Origin: Paraburkholderia rhizosphaerae
Lineage (GTDB): Bacteria; Pseudomonadota; Gammaproteobacteria; Burkholderiales; Burkholderiaceae
Direction of reading: 5' to 3'
NCBI RefSeq assembly: GCF_004366595.1
Contig: NZ_SORE01000027.1
Span: forward strand, 1 to 64,000
Length of the DNA stretch: 64,000 nucleotides
Shown: piece after piece, positions 51,075 to 59,480 of the stretch
Numbering within the stretch: the first letter of the stretch is position 1
Layout of the letters: each line of letters begins with the position of its first letter
Program-made: the position numbers and the translations under genes
The notes under the pieces: model-generated
Database searches by the model: none
Seen by the model: only the letters and a program-made list of their open reading frames with translations
Told to the model about the DNA's origin: nothing

Positions 51075-52283
51075 TCAACCGCCGTCGCCCTGATCCTCGT
51101 CATCGGATGACGACTGCTTCGGCGGCGGCGGGCGTTTGCCGATCGTCACCGTCAGATCCAGTTCCTTGTTCTTGCGCACCAGGTGCACCTTCGCGCCGGT
51201 GCCCGGCTTGATCTGCGCGATCACGTTCAGCAGACGCGTTGTATCGGTGATGTCCTGGCCATTCACGCCGACCAGAATATCGCCCGGTTTGATCCCTGCC
51301 TTGTCCGCCGGCCCGCCCTTCAGCACGCCCGCGACGATCGCGCCGGTTTTCTGCTCGAGCCCGAACGATTCGGCGATCTCAGGCGTCACATCCTGCGGCT
51401 CGACGCCGATCCAGCCACGCGTGACCGTGCCGGTGGTGATGATGCTCTCCAGCACGCTGCGCGCGGTCGACACTGGGATTGCGAAGCCGATGCCGAGCGA
51501 GCCGCCGGAGCGCGAATAGATCGCCGTGTTGATGCCGAGCAGATTGCCGTGAATATCGACCAGTGCGCCGCCCGAGTTGCCGGGGTTGATCGGCGCGTCG
51601 GTCTGAATGAAGTTCTCGAAGGTGTTGATGCCGAGGTGGTTGCGCCCGAGCGCGCTGACGATGCCCATCGTCACGGTCTGACCCACGCCGAACGGGTTGC
51701 CGATCGCGAGCACCACATCGCCGACGCGTGTCTGATCCATGCGGCCAAGCGTGATGGTCGGCAGATTGGTCATATTGACCTTCAGCACCGCCAGATCGGT
51801 CTCCGGGTCGACGCCGATCACTTTCGCTTCGCTCGTGCGGCCATCGGCCAGCGCGATTTCGATCTGATCCGCGCCGTCCACCACGTGCTGGTTCGTTAGA
51901 ATGTAGCCTTCCGAACTCACAATCACGCCTGAACCCAGATTCGCGGCCGGCTGCTCCTGCTGGCGGCGATTACGGTCGCCGAAGAAGTAGCGGAATAGCG
52001 GGTCTTTCGCGCGCGGGTCCGGCGGCAGCGATCCGTCCTTGCTGGAGAATACGTTGACCACCGCAGGCATGGCTTTCTGGGCCGCGTCGGCATAGGAGCT
52101 CTCCAGCTTCCCGCTGCCGATGCCCGGAGCCACTTCCCGCAGGGCGACGATCGGTTCGGCCAGCTGCTTGCCGAATTGCCCTTGTCGCTGCACCCACTGC
52201 GGCTTGAGCGTCGCAATGATGAACATCAGCGCGAGCAGGACCGTCACCGCCTGGGCGAACAACAGCCAAAAGCGTCTGAGCAT
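51075..52283 (-). CDS. Membrane-anchored HtrA-type serine protease (DegS/AlgW-like)
   Basis: A periplasmic S1C protease held by an N-terminal membrane helix (residues 5-26). Of 402 residues, the protease domain carries His133 (LTNQHVV), Asp163 (ETDLAVL) and Ser237 (NPGNSGGAL). A single PDZ domain follows from about 285 (GWIGVEPQDVTPEIAESFGLEQ to LVGVNGQDI). One PDZ plus an anchor matches DegS/AlgW, the sigma-E stress sensors, rather than two-PDZ DegP, but Burkholderia proteins of this type are not well studied. The C-terminus is Pro-rich, then acidic (SSSDDEDQGDGG). It is divergent from the Nif3-like gene with 20 bp between starts. Confidence 0.92.
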   Translation of the reverse strand: MLRRFWLLFAQAVTVLLALMFIIATLKPQWVQRQGQFGKQLAEPIVALREVAPGIGSGKLESSYADAAQKAMPAVVNVFSSKDGSLPPDPRAKDPLFRYFFGDRNRRQQEQPAANLGSGVIVSSEGYILTNQHVVDGADQIEIALADGRTSEAKVIGVDPETDLAVLKVNMTNLPTITLGRMDQTRVGDVVLAIGNPFGVGQTVTMGIVSALGRNHLGINTFENFIQTDAPINPGNSGGALVDIHGNLLGINTAIYSRSGGSLGIGFAIPVSTARSVLESIITTGTVTRGWIGVEPQDVTPEIAESFGLEQKTGAIVAGVLKGGPADKAGIKPGDILVGVNGQDITDTTRLLNVIAQIKPGTGAKVHLVRKNKELDLTVTIGKRPPPPKQSSSDDEDQGDGG

Positions 52284-52303
52284 CTGAAAAATTAGAGGTT
52301 TAT

Positions 52304-53050
52304 ATGGATCGGATCGAACTGGAATTGTACTTGAACAACGTTCTCGAAGCCTCACGGTTCAAGGACTATTGCCCAAACGGACTACAGGTCGAAGGGCGTC
52401 GCAAGGTCGAGAAAATCGCAACCGGCGTGACCGCGTCACTCTCGTTTCTCGAGGCCGCGCACGAGTGGGGCGCGGACGCGGTGCTTGTGCATCACGGATA
52501 CTTTTGGCGCAACGAAGCGCCGGAAATTACCGGGCGCAAATACCATCGTATGAAGCTGCTGCTCGCCAACGACATCAACCTGTTCGCGTATCACCTCCCG
52601 CTCGACGACCATCCGGTCTACGGCAATAACGCGCAGCTTGGCGCGAAGCTGGGCCTGATCGGAGACGCGCGTTTCGGCGACAACGATATCGGCTGGATGA
52701 CGACTTTGCCGATGCCGATCACGCTCGCCCACTTCTCAGCACAGGTCGAGCAGACGCTGGGCCGCACGCCGCTCGTACTCGGCGATCCGGATCAGGAACT
52801 GCGTCGCGTCGCATGGTGTACCGGCGCCGCGCAAGGCTATTTCGACGCGGCGATCGAAGCGGGCGCAGACGTCTATCTGACCGGCGAAATCTCCGAGCAG
52901 AACACGCATATGGCGGCGGAGAGTGGCGTCGCGTTCGTCGCGGCGGGACACCACGCGACCGAGCGTTTCGGCGTGCAGGCGCTCGGTGCGCACCTGTCCG
53001 AAGCGTTCGAACTCGAGCACCTCTTTATCGATATTCATAATCCGGTCTAG
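52304..53050 (+). CDS. Nif3-like dinuclear metal-centre protein (YbgI family)
   Basis: A 248-residue member of the Nif3/YbgI family (GTP cyclohydrolase I type 2). Metal-ligand residues appear as VLVHHGYFWRNEAP, YHLPLDDHPVYGNNAQL, and near the C-terminus GEISEQNTHMAAESGVAFVAAGHHATERFGVQAL. No firm biochemical role is established for the family; the E. coli homologue has been linked to DNA damage tolerance. It is divergent from the HtrA-type protease. Annotation as GTP cyclohydrolase should be avoided. Confidence 0.92.
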   Translation: MDRIELELYLNNVLEASRFKDYCPNGLQVEGRRKVEKIATGVTASLSFLEAAHEWGADAVLVHHGYFWRNEAPEITGRKYHRMKLLLANDINLFAYHLPLDDHPVYGNNAQLGAKLGLIGDARFGDNDIGWMTTLPMPITLAHFSAQVEQTLGRTPLVLGDPDQELRRVAWCTGAAQGYFDAAIEAGADVYLTGEISEQNTHMAAESGVAFVAAGHHATERFGVQALGAHLSEAFELEHLFIDIHNPV

Positions 53051-53288
53051 TTGCGACAAAAACGGTGCAAAGCAGTCAAAGAGATGCAAACCGGGTAATT
53101 AAAAACGCAGGAAATACTTAAATCCGCAGCGCCTGAATGTTTGCAAACCGTGCGGGAATACCCTGATTTATCAATAACTTCGTACGGTTTTTGGTTATCG
53201 GCCCTTGTAAATGGCGACTCCATTCGAGCAAACTAGCGGCGGTAGAAGCGACGGAAGGAAAAAATCCAACTCAGAAGTGGGGCGTGTG
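53051..53288 (+). promoter_or_regulatory. AT-rich leader region of petABC
   Basis: Nearly 240 bp with markedly more A and T than the surroundings. AAACCGT at 53145-53151 can pair with ACGGTTT at 53184-53190, followed by TTGG, a weak terminator-like fold. A TTGCAA at 53141 with TGATTT 17 bp on is the best promoter I can see, but it is poor. In-frame codons upstream of petA from 53211 are open but probably not translated. Confidence 0.35.
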
Positions 53289-53906
53289 ATGCGAGACAAG
53301 GAAGATGGACGCGTCGACGGCAGCCGTCGTACCTGGCTGATCGCGACGACCGTAACAGGTGGCATCGGAGGAGTCGCCACCGTAATACCCTTTGTTAGTT
53401 CATTTGCACCATCCGAAAAGGCCAGAGCGGCGGGCGCGCCGATTCAGGTCGATATCGGCAATCTGAAGTCCGGCGAGATGATGACCGTTGCGTGGCGCGG
53501 CAAGCCGGTGTGGATTCTCAACCGCACCGACCAGATGCTCGCGGAGGTTCAGAAGGCTGATAACGAAGTCGCAGATCCGCATAGCAAGAATCCGTTTTCG
53601 ATGCCGTTGCCCGAGTACTGCAACAACGAATACCGGTCGCGGCCCGAACGCAAGCATGTTCTTGTCACCGTGGCGGTGTGCACCCATCTGGGCTGCACGC
53701 CGACACCGCGTTTTCAGCCGGGTGCGCAGCCCAATCTTCCGGACGACTGGCCAGGCGGCTTCCTGTGCCCGTGCCACGGCTCGACGTATGACCTGGCCGG
53801 CCGCGTCTTCAAGAACAAACCTGCGCCGCAGAACCTCGACATCCCGCCATACATGTACGCGGGCAATACGCTCGTGATCGGCCGGGACGAGAAAGGAGAG
53901 GCGTAA
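53289..53906 (+). CDS. petA: Ubiquinol-cytochrome c reductase, Rieske iron-sulfur subunit
   Basis: The Rieske subunit carries the 2Fe-2S cluster of cytochrome bc1. The 205-residue product from MRDKEDGRVDG has a Tat-type uncleaved anchor, SRRTWLIATTVTGGIGGVATVIP. The cluster ligands are in CTHLGCTP and CPCHGSTYD. A longer frame starting 78 bp upstream is possible, but this start matches relatives and has TGGGG 8-13 bp before it. petB starts one base after the stop codon. Confidence 0.97.
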   Translation: MRDKEDGRVDGSRRTWLIATTVTGGIGGVATVIPFVSSFAPSEKARAAGAPIQVDIGNLKSGEMMTVAWRGKPVWILNRTDQMLAEVQKADNEVADPHSKNPFSMPLPEYCNNEYRSRPERKHVLVTVAVCTHLGCTPTPRFQPGAQPNLPDDWPGGFLCPCHGSTYDLAGRVFKNKPAPQNLDIPPYMYAGNTLVIGRDEKGEA

Positions 53907-55292
53907 ATGGCGACGACCGAAAAAGACGTGGAGACGACGTCCGGGCTCGTCGGCTGGATCGACCGGCGCTTCCCGATGACGTCGACGTGGAAGGCTCACG
54001 TTTCCGAGTACTACGCGCCGAAGAACTTCAACTTCTGGTACTTCTTCGGCTCACTCGCGCTGCTCGTGCTGGTGAACCAGATCGTCACCGGCATTTTCCT
54101 GACGATGAACTACAAGCCCGATGCGACGCTCGCGTTCGCCTCGGTCGAGTTCATCATGCGCGAGGTGCCGTGGGGCTGGCTAATCCGCTATATGCACTCG
54201 ACGGGCGCGTCGATGTTCTTCGTGGTCGTGTATCTGCATATGTTCCGCGGGCTTTTATACGGCTCGTATCGCAAGCCGCGCGAACTGGTGTGGATTTTCG
54301 GCTGCGCGATTTTCCTGTGCCTGATGGCCGAGGCGTTCTTCGGCTATTTGCTGCCTTGGGGGCAGATGTCGTACTGGGGCGCGCAGGTGATCGTGAACCT
54401 GTTCTCGGCCATTCCGTTTATCGGCCCGGACCTTTCGCTGTGGATTCGCGGCGACTACGTGGTGTCCGACGTCACGTTGAACCGCTTTTTCGCGTTCCAC
54501 GTGATTGCGATTCCGCTGGTGCTGATCGGCCTCGTGATCGCGCACATCGTCGCGCTACACGAAGTGGGGTCGAACAACCCGGACGGCATCGAGATCAAGG
54601 CGAAAAAGGACGAGAACGGCATTCCGCTCGACGGCATCCCGTTCCACCCGTACTACTCGGTGCACGACTTCATGGGCGTGTGCATCTTCCTGATCGTGTT
54701 CGCGGCGATTATTTTCTTCGCGCCGGAGATGGGCGGCTATTTCCTCGAAGCGAACAACTTCGTGCCGGCCAATCCGCTGCAGACGCCGCCGGAAATCGCT
54801 CCGGTCTGGTACTTCACCGCGTTCTACGCGATGCTGCGCGCGACCACCGATCCGTTCAAGATCGTGCTGATGATCGTCGTCGTGCTGCTCGGCCTGCTTG
54901 CGCTCGTGCGGGCGCGCGGCAAATGGCGCGTCGGCTTGCCGGTGCTCGCGTTGCTGGTCGTGCTCGCGATGTACTTCACCGAATCGAAGTTCTGGGGCGT
55001 CGTCGTGATGGGTAGCGCGGTAGTGTCGTTGTTCTTCCTGCCGTGGCTGGACCGCTCGCCGGTCAAGTCGATTCGCTACCGGCCGCTTTTTCACAAGGTC
55101 TTCTACGCGATCTTCGTGCTGGCGTTCCTGACGCTAGGGTTCCTCGGCACGAGGCCGCCTTCGCCGGTGGCTACGCTGATCGCGCAGATCTGTGCGCTGG
55201 TGTACTTCGCGTTTTTCCTCGGCATGCCGTTCTGGACGCCGCTTGGCCGTTTCAAGCAGCCGCCCGAACGAGTGCGGTTCAAACCCCACTGA
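53907..55292 (+). CDS. petB: Ubiquinol-cytochrome c reductase, cytochrome b subunit
   Basis: The membrane core of complex III with two haems b. The 461-residue protein shows haem-ligand histidines in IRYMHSTGASMFFVVVYLHMFRG and RFFAFHVIAIPLVLIGLVIAHIVALHEVG. The Qo-site PEWY-type motif appears as EIAPVWYFTAFYAML, where the usual proline-glutamate is replaced by PVWY, a common bacterial variant. There are about nine or ten helices, the last two forming a C-terminal extension. It lies directly between petA and petC. Confidence 0.97.
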   Translation: MATTEKDVETTSGLVGWIDRRFPMTSTWKAHVSEYYAPKNFNFWYFFGSLALLVLVNQIVTGIFLTMNYKPDATLAFASVEFIMREVPWGWLIRYMHSTGASMFFVVVYLHMFRGLLYGSYRKPRELVWIFGCAIFLCLMAEAFFGYLLPWGQMSYWGAQVIVNLFSAIPFIGPDLSLWIRGDYVVSDVTLNRFFAFHVIAIPLVLIGLVIAHIVALHEVGSNNPDGIEIKAKKDENGIPLDGIPFHPYYSVHDFMGVCIFLIVFAAIIFFAPEMGGYFLEANNFVPANPLQTPPEIAPVWYFTAFYAMLRATTDPFKIVLMIVVVLLGLLALVRARGKWRVGLPVLALLVVLAMYFTESKFWGVVVMGSAVVSLFFLPWLDRSPVKSIRYRPLFHKVFYAIFVLAFLTLGFLGTRPPSPVATLIAQICALVYFAFFLGMPFWTPLGRFKQPPERVRFKPH

Positions 55293-55316
55293 ATGCCACG
55301 CGAGGAGAACCCGAAC

Positions 55317-56072
55317 ATGAAAAGACTGCTTTCGATGCTCGCGCTGATCGGCGCGATGCTGGGTGCGCTGGCGGCTGCGCCGGCGCTTGCACAGGAAAAT
55401 GTTCCGCTCGACCGGGCGCCGGATAATGCGGACAATTTTGCCTCGTTGCAACATGGCGCCCAAATCTTTGTAAACTATTGCATGGGATGCCACAGTGCGA
55501 ACCTGGTTCGGTTCAGCGCGCTGCAGCAAATCGGCATTTCGCCGAAGGAAATCGAGCAAAACCTGATGTTCACGACGGATAAGATCGGCAACACGATGTC
55601 GATCGCGATGCGTCCGGACGACGCGAAAGCGTGGTTCGGCGCGGCGCCACCCGATCTTTCCGTGATTTCTCGCGCGCGGGGCCGCGACTGGCTTTATTCG
55701 TACCTGCGCGGCTTTTACCGCGACGATACGCGCCCGACCGGCTGGAACAATATCGCGTTCGAGAATGTGAGCATGCCGAATGTGCTGTGGCAGTTGCAGG
55801 GGGAGCGCACGGTGAAGTTCGAGGAGCAAACCGACGAACGGACGGGGGAAAAGGTGCGCACTTTCGCCGGCTTTCAACAGGTCACGCCGGGGACGATGTC
55901 GCCGGTAGATTATGATTCGGCTGTGGCCGATCTCGTCGCGTACCTGTCGTGGATGGGTGAGCCGACCCAGAAGTTCCGCCAGCAGCTTGGCGTGTGGGTG
56001 CTTCTGTTCATCGGTCTGTTGAGCTTTTTCGCCTGGCGACTGAACGCCGCGTACTGGAAAGATATCAAATAA
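55317..56072 (+). CDS. petC: Ubiquinol-cytochrome c reductase, cytochrome c1 subunit
   Basis: Cytochrome c1 accepts electrons from the Rieske protein and passes them to cytochrome c. The 251-residue precursor from MKRLLSMLALI has a signal peptide ending at ALA near residue 24, the covalent haem site NYCMGCHSAN, and a methionine-ligand region VSMPNVLW. A C-terminal membrane anchor (WVLLFIGLLSFFAWRLN) ends in KDIK. GAGGAG 9 bp before this ATG favours it over the ATG 24 bp upstream. Confidence 0.97.
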   Translation: MKRLLSMLALIGAMLGALAAAPALAQENVPLDRAPDNADNFASLQHGAQIFVNYCMGCHSANLVRFSALQQIGISPKEIEQNLMFTTDKIGNTMSIAMRPDDAKAWFGAAPPDLSVISRARGRDWLYSYLRGFYRDDTRPTGWNNIAFENVSMPNVLWQLQGERTVKFEEQTDERTGEKVRTFAGFQQVTPGTMSPVDYDSAVADLVAYLSWMGEPTQKFRQQLGVWVLLFIGLLSFFAWRLNAAYWKDIK

Positions 56073-56113
56073 ACACACCGTAGCGGGTGTGGGGCCGGCG
56101 CAAGGAAAGACCG

Positions 56114-56139
56114 CACGGGGCACCCGTGGAACGGTTTTT
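56114..56139 (+). terminator. Weak hairpin between petC and sspA
   Basis: A 6-bp stem CACGGG/CCCGTG with a 3-nt loop is followed after 6 bp by five T residues. It could reduce transcription from petABC into sspAB. The distance to the T-run makes it a poor terminator. Confidence 0.35.
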
Positions 56140-56178
56140 CGGCGTGCTGGCCCTTCAGCTTTTTGAGGAAACGTAAAA

Positions 56179-56790
56179 ATGATGGTTCTGTATTCCGGCA
56201 CTACGTGCCCGTTCTCCCAGCGTTGCCGGCTGGTGCTGTTCGAGAAGGGCATGGACTTCGAAATCCGCGACGTCGATCTGTTCAACAAGCCGGAAGACAT
56301 CGCGGTGATGAATCCGTATGGTCAGGTGCCGATTCTCGTTGAACGTGATCTGATCCTGTATGAGTCGAACATTATCAACGAGTACATCGACGAACGCTTC
56401 CCGCACCCGCAACTGATGCCGGCCGATCCGGTGCAACGTGCGCGCGCGCGTCTGTTCCTGCTGAACTTCGAGAAGGAACTGTTTGTGCACGTCGGTACGC
56501 TCGAAAACGAGAAGGGCAAGGCTGCGGAGAAGAATCATGAGAAAGCGCGCCTCGCGATTCGCGACCGCCTGACGCAACTCGCGCCGATTTTCCTGAAGAA
56601 CAAGTACATGCTCGGCGAAGAGTTTTCGATGCTCGACGTCGCGATCGCGCCGCTGCTGTGGCGCCTCGATCACTACGGCATCGAGCTGTCGAAGAATGCG
56701 GCACCGCTGATGAAATACGCTGAACGGATTTTTAGCCGTCCGGCCTATATCGAAGCGCTGACGCCGTCGGAAAAAGTGATGCGTCGTTGA
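56179..56790 (+). CDS. sspA: Stringent starvation protein A
   Basis: A glutathione-transferase-fold protein that binds RNA polymerase in starvation and affects late phage and virulence genes in other species. The 203-residue product has the thioredoxin-like N-terminus (MVLYSGTTCPFSQRCRLVLFEKG), the FNKPEDIAVMNPYGQVPILVERD segment with the SspA-type P-loop, and an all-helical C-terminal domain. GAGGA is 9 bp before the first of two adjacent ATG codons. sspB follows after 69 bp; the link with petABC is a conserved Betaproteobacterial order. Confidence 0.96.
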   Translation: MMVLYSGTTCPFSQRCRLVLFEKGMDFEIRDVDLFNKPEDIAVMNPYGQVPILVERDLILYESNIINEYIDERFPHPQLMPADPVQRARARLFLLNFEKELFVHVGTLENEKGKAAEKNHEKARLAIRDRLTQLAPIFLKNKYMLGEEFSMLDVAIAPLLWRLDHYGIELSKNAAPLMKYAERIFSRPAYIEALTPSEKVMRR

Positions 56791-56859
56791 GTTTGGGTGA
56801 GGGCGAGCGCCGCGCGCTGCTATCGCGCCGCGGCCGCCCGCCCGGCATGAGGACTGTTG

Positions 56860-57390
56860 ATGCAAGAAATATCCACTAAGCCGTACCTGTTGCGTGCGCT
56901 GTACGAGTGGTGCACCGACAACGGCTATACGCCGCACATCGCGGTGCGGGTCGACAACCGGACACGTGTGCCGCACCAGTTCGTGCGCGACAACGAGATC
57001 GTGCTGAATATCAGCTTTGAGGCGACCAGCCAGTTGCAGATGGGCAATGACTGGATCGAGTTCAGCGCGCGGTTCTCCGGCAAGTCGCACAAGATTGAAG
57101 TGCCGGTCTCGAACGTGCTGGCGATTTACGCGCGCGAGAATGGGCAGGGCATGGCTTTCCCGGTGGATTCGGCGGGCGGCGAAGCGACGGATTCCGAAAC
57201 CGATGCTGAGCATTTGCCGGCGGAAGAGGCGGGTGAGCGGGTGCAGGCTGCGGTGAAACCGGAGGCGGAGGGTGATAAGGGCACGCAAGCGAACGCGCCG
57301 TCGGAACCTGAAGCACAGACCGACGAAGACCCGCGTCCCGACGACGACGGTGCAAAAGGTGGAAGGGGTCACCTCAAGGTCGTGAAATGA
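56860..57390 (+). CDS. sspB: ClpXP adaptor protein SspB
   Basis: SspB tethers ssrA-tagged proteins to ClpXP. The 176-residue protein has the folded domain at about 1-115 (TKPYLLRALYEWCTDNGYTPHIAV, RFSGKSHKIEVPVSNVLAIYARENG), then a long acidic, Glu/Ala/Asp-rich linker, and a C-terminal GGRGHLKVVK. That last peptide fits the ClpX-binding motif (RGGRPxLRVVK in E. coli), so the adaptor is complete. TGAGGA 6 bp upstream fixes the ATG start rather than the TTG one codon earlier. Confidence 0.95.
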   Translation: MQEISTKPYLLRALYEWCTDNGYTPHIAVRVDNRTRVPHQFVRDNEIVLNISFEATSQLQMGNDWIEFSARFSGKSHKIEVPVSNVLAIYARENGQGMAFPVDSAGGEATDSETDAEHLPAEEAGERVQAAVKPEAEGDKGTQANAPSEPEAQTDEDPRPDDDGAKGGRGHLKVVK

Positions 57391-57392
57391 AG

Positions 57393-57398
57393 TAGAAT
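57393..57398 (+). promoter_or_regulatory. Candidate -10 element of the tRNA-Thr gene
   Basis: TAGAAT lies 11 bp before the first base of the tRNA, only 2 bp behind the sspB stop codon. The matching -35 region would fall inside the 3' end of sspB (around 57370-57375) and is not close to consensus. Confidence 0.5.
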
Positions 57399-57409
57399 CG
57401 CGGTCTTAC

Positions 57410-57485
<76 letters not shown>

Positions 57486-57493
57486 AACAATAC

Positions 57494-57530
57494 AAAAAGG
57501 GTTACAGGCATTGCTCCTGTAACCCTTTTT
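57494..57530. terminator. Bidirectional terminator between tRNA-Thr and cysNC
   Basis: A perfect 15-bp stem with a 7-nt loop (arms 57494-57508 and 57516-57530) begins with five A and ends with five T, so it can stop transcription from both sides: the tRNA on the plus strand and cysD-cysNC on the minus strand, whose stop codon is 31 bp away. Confidence 0.92.
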
Positions 57531-57560
57531 GCGTTTCTGCGCGTCGGGTTCACCTACTAC

Positions 57561-59480
57561 CTACCGCACGCCGCCCGAATCTCCCGGCTGCTCCTCGCAC
57601 AAATACTCAACAATTCTCTCCGCCGCTTCTTCCGGCGTCAGCTTCGTCGTATCGATATGCAGCTCCGGCTGTTCGGGCGGCTCATACGTCGAATCAATGC
57701 CGGTAAAGTTCTTGAGCTCACCGCGCCGCGCCTTCTTGTACAACCCTTTCGGATCGCGCTGCTCGGCAACCGCGAGCGGCGTATCGATAAACACCTCGAC
57801 AAACTCACCGTCCCCCACCAGCCCACGCGCAGTATCCCGTTCCGCCTTGAACGGCGAAATAAACGACACCAGCGTGATCAACCCGGCATCGACCATCAGC
57901 TTCGCGACCTCACCGACGCGCCTGATGTTCTCGACACGATCAGCCTCAGTGAACCCCAGGTCCATACAAAGGCCATGCCGCACGTTGTCCCCATCGAGCA
58001 GATACGTATGCCGGCCCAACGCATGCAGCTTCTTCTCGACGAGGTTCGCGATCGTCGATTTACCGGCGCCCGATAGCCCCGTGAGCCAGACCACCGCCGG
58101 CCGCTGTCCTTTGATCCTTGCGCGCGCATCCTTATTGATCTCCAGCGCCTGCCAGTGGACGTTCTGGGAACGCCGCAACGCAAAGTGCAGCATGCCGGCG
58201 CCCACCGTCGCGTTCGATAGCCGGTCGATGACGATAAAACCTCCGGTATCGCGATTCTGCTGGTAAGAATCAAACGCGATAGCCTGATCGACGTGCAGGT
58301 TGCACACGCCGATCTCATTCAACTCCAGCTTTTTCGCCGGCAAGTGCTCCATCGTATTCACATTGACCTTGTATTTCGGCTGCCCGATCGACAACCCGAC
58401 GGTCTTTGCGCCCAGCTTCAACAGGTACTTGCGGCCGGGCAGCATCGGCTCGTCGCTCATCCAGACGATGTTGGCCTCGAACTGGTCGGCGACCGACGCG
58501 GGTTCGTCGGCGGCGCACAGCATGTCGCCGCGGCTGATATCGATCTCGTCCGCCAGCGTGACCGTGACCGATTGCCCGGCAACGGCCTGCGCGAGATCGC
58601 CATCGAACGTGACGATCCGCTCGACGGTGCTCTCACGTCCGGACGGCAAGACCCGCACCCGCGCGCCAGGCCGAAGTGCGCCTCCGACCACACGACCTGA
58701 GAACCCGCGAAAATTCGCATCCGGTCGGCTCACCCACTGAACCGGCATACGGAACGCACCCGAGCGGGCAGCATCATCGCCGATCTCGACCGTTTCGAGG
58801 TAAGCCATCAATGTCGGTCCGCGATACCACGGCGTGTGCTGACTCGGCGCTGTAACGTTGTCGCCTTTGAGCGCCGACATTGGAATCGCAACCACCTGTT
58901 CGATGCCCGTCGGTGCCGCGAACGCGCGATATTCGTCGACGATGCGATCAAACACGTCTTTCGAGTAGTCGACAAGATCCAGCTTGTTGATCGCGAGCAC
59001 GACGTGTCGAATACCGAGCAGCGACACGATGTAGCTATGGCGACGCGTTTGCGTCAGCAACCCCTTGCGCGCATCGACGATCAGGATCGCGACATCCGCG
59101 GTCGACGCGCCGGTCACCATGTTGCGGTTGTATTGCTCGTGGCCGGGCGTATCGGCGACGATAAACTTGCGTCGATCCGTCGAGAAGAAACGGTACGCAA
59201 CATCGATTGTGATGCCCTGTTCCCGCTCCGCCGCGAGCCCGTCGACGAGCAGCGCAAAGTCGAGTGCGCCGCCTTGCGTGCCGATCTTTTTCGAGTCGGC
59301 TTCGAGCGCCGTCAACTGATCGGCAAACAGCATCTTCGACTCATACAGCAGACGTCCGATCAGCGTGCTCTTGCCATCGTCGACGCTTCCGCACGTGATA
59401 AAGCGCAGCAGCCCCTTGTGCTGATGGGCTTCCAGATATTGCTCGATATCCTCGGCGATCAGGTTCGATACGTGTGCCAT
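57561..59480 (-). CDS. cysNC: Fused sulfate adenylyltransferase large subunit and APS kinase
   Basis: A 639-residue bifunctional protein. Residues about 20-440 are the CysN GTPase, with P-loop GSVDDGKSTLIGRLL, DTPGHEQYNRNMVTGAS and NKLDLVDYS; GTP hydrolysis drives APS formation by CysD. Residues about 455-630 are APS kinase (CysC), with Walker A GLSGAGKSTIANLV, DGDNVRHGL and the active-site serine in SFISPFKAERD, so the kinase part looks functional and the product would be PAPS. This is the NodQ-type fusion. The start overlaps the cysD stop by one base (TGATG), coupling the two. Confidence 0.96.
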   Translation of the reverse strand: MAHVSNLIAEDIEQYLEAHQHKGLLRFITCGSVDDGKSTLIGRLLYESKMLFADQLTALEADSKKIGTQGGALDFALLVDGLAAEREQGITIDVAYRFFSTDRRKFIVADTPGHEQYNRNMVTGASTADVAILIVDARKGLLTQTRRHSYIVSLLGIRHVVLAINKLDLVDYSKDVFDRIVDEYRAFAAPTGIEQVVAIPMSALKGDNVTAPSQHTPWYRGPTLMAYLETVEIGDDAARSGAFRMPVQWVSRPDANFRGFSGRVVGGALRPGARVRVLPSGRESTVERIVTFDGDLAQAVAGQSVTVTLADEIDISRGDMLCAADEPASVADQFEANIVWMSDEPMLPGRKYLLKLGAKTVGLSIGQPKYKVNVNTMEHLPAKKLELNEIGVCNLHVDQAIAFDSYQQNRDTGGFIVIDRLSNATVGAGMLHFALRRSQNVHWQALEINKDARARIKGQRPAVVWLTGLSGAGKSTIANLVEKKLHALGRHTYLLDGDNVRHGLCMDLGFTEADRVENIRRVGEVAKLMVDAGLITLVSFISPFKAERDTARGLVGDGEFVEVFIDTPLAVAEQRDPKGLYKKARRGELKNFTGIDSTYEPPEQPELHIDTTKLTPEEAAERIVEYLCEEQPGDSGGVR

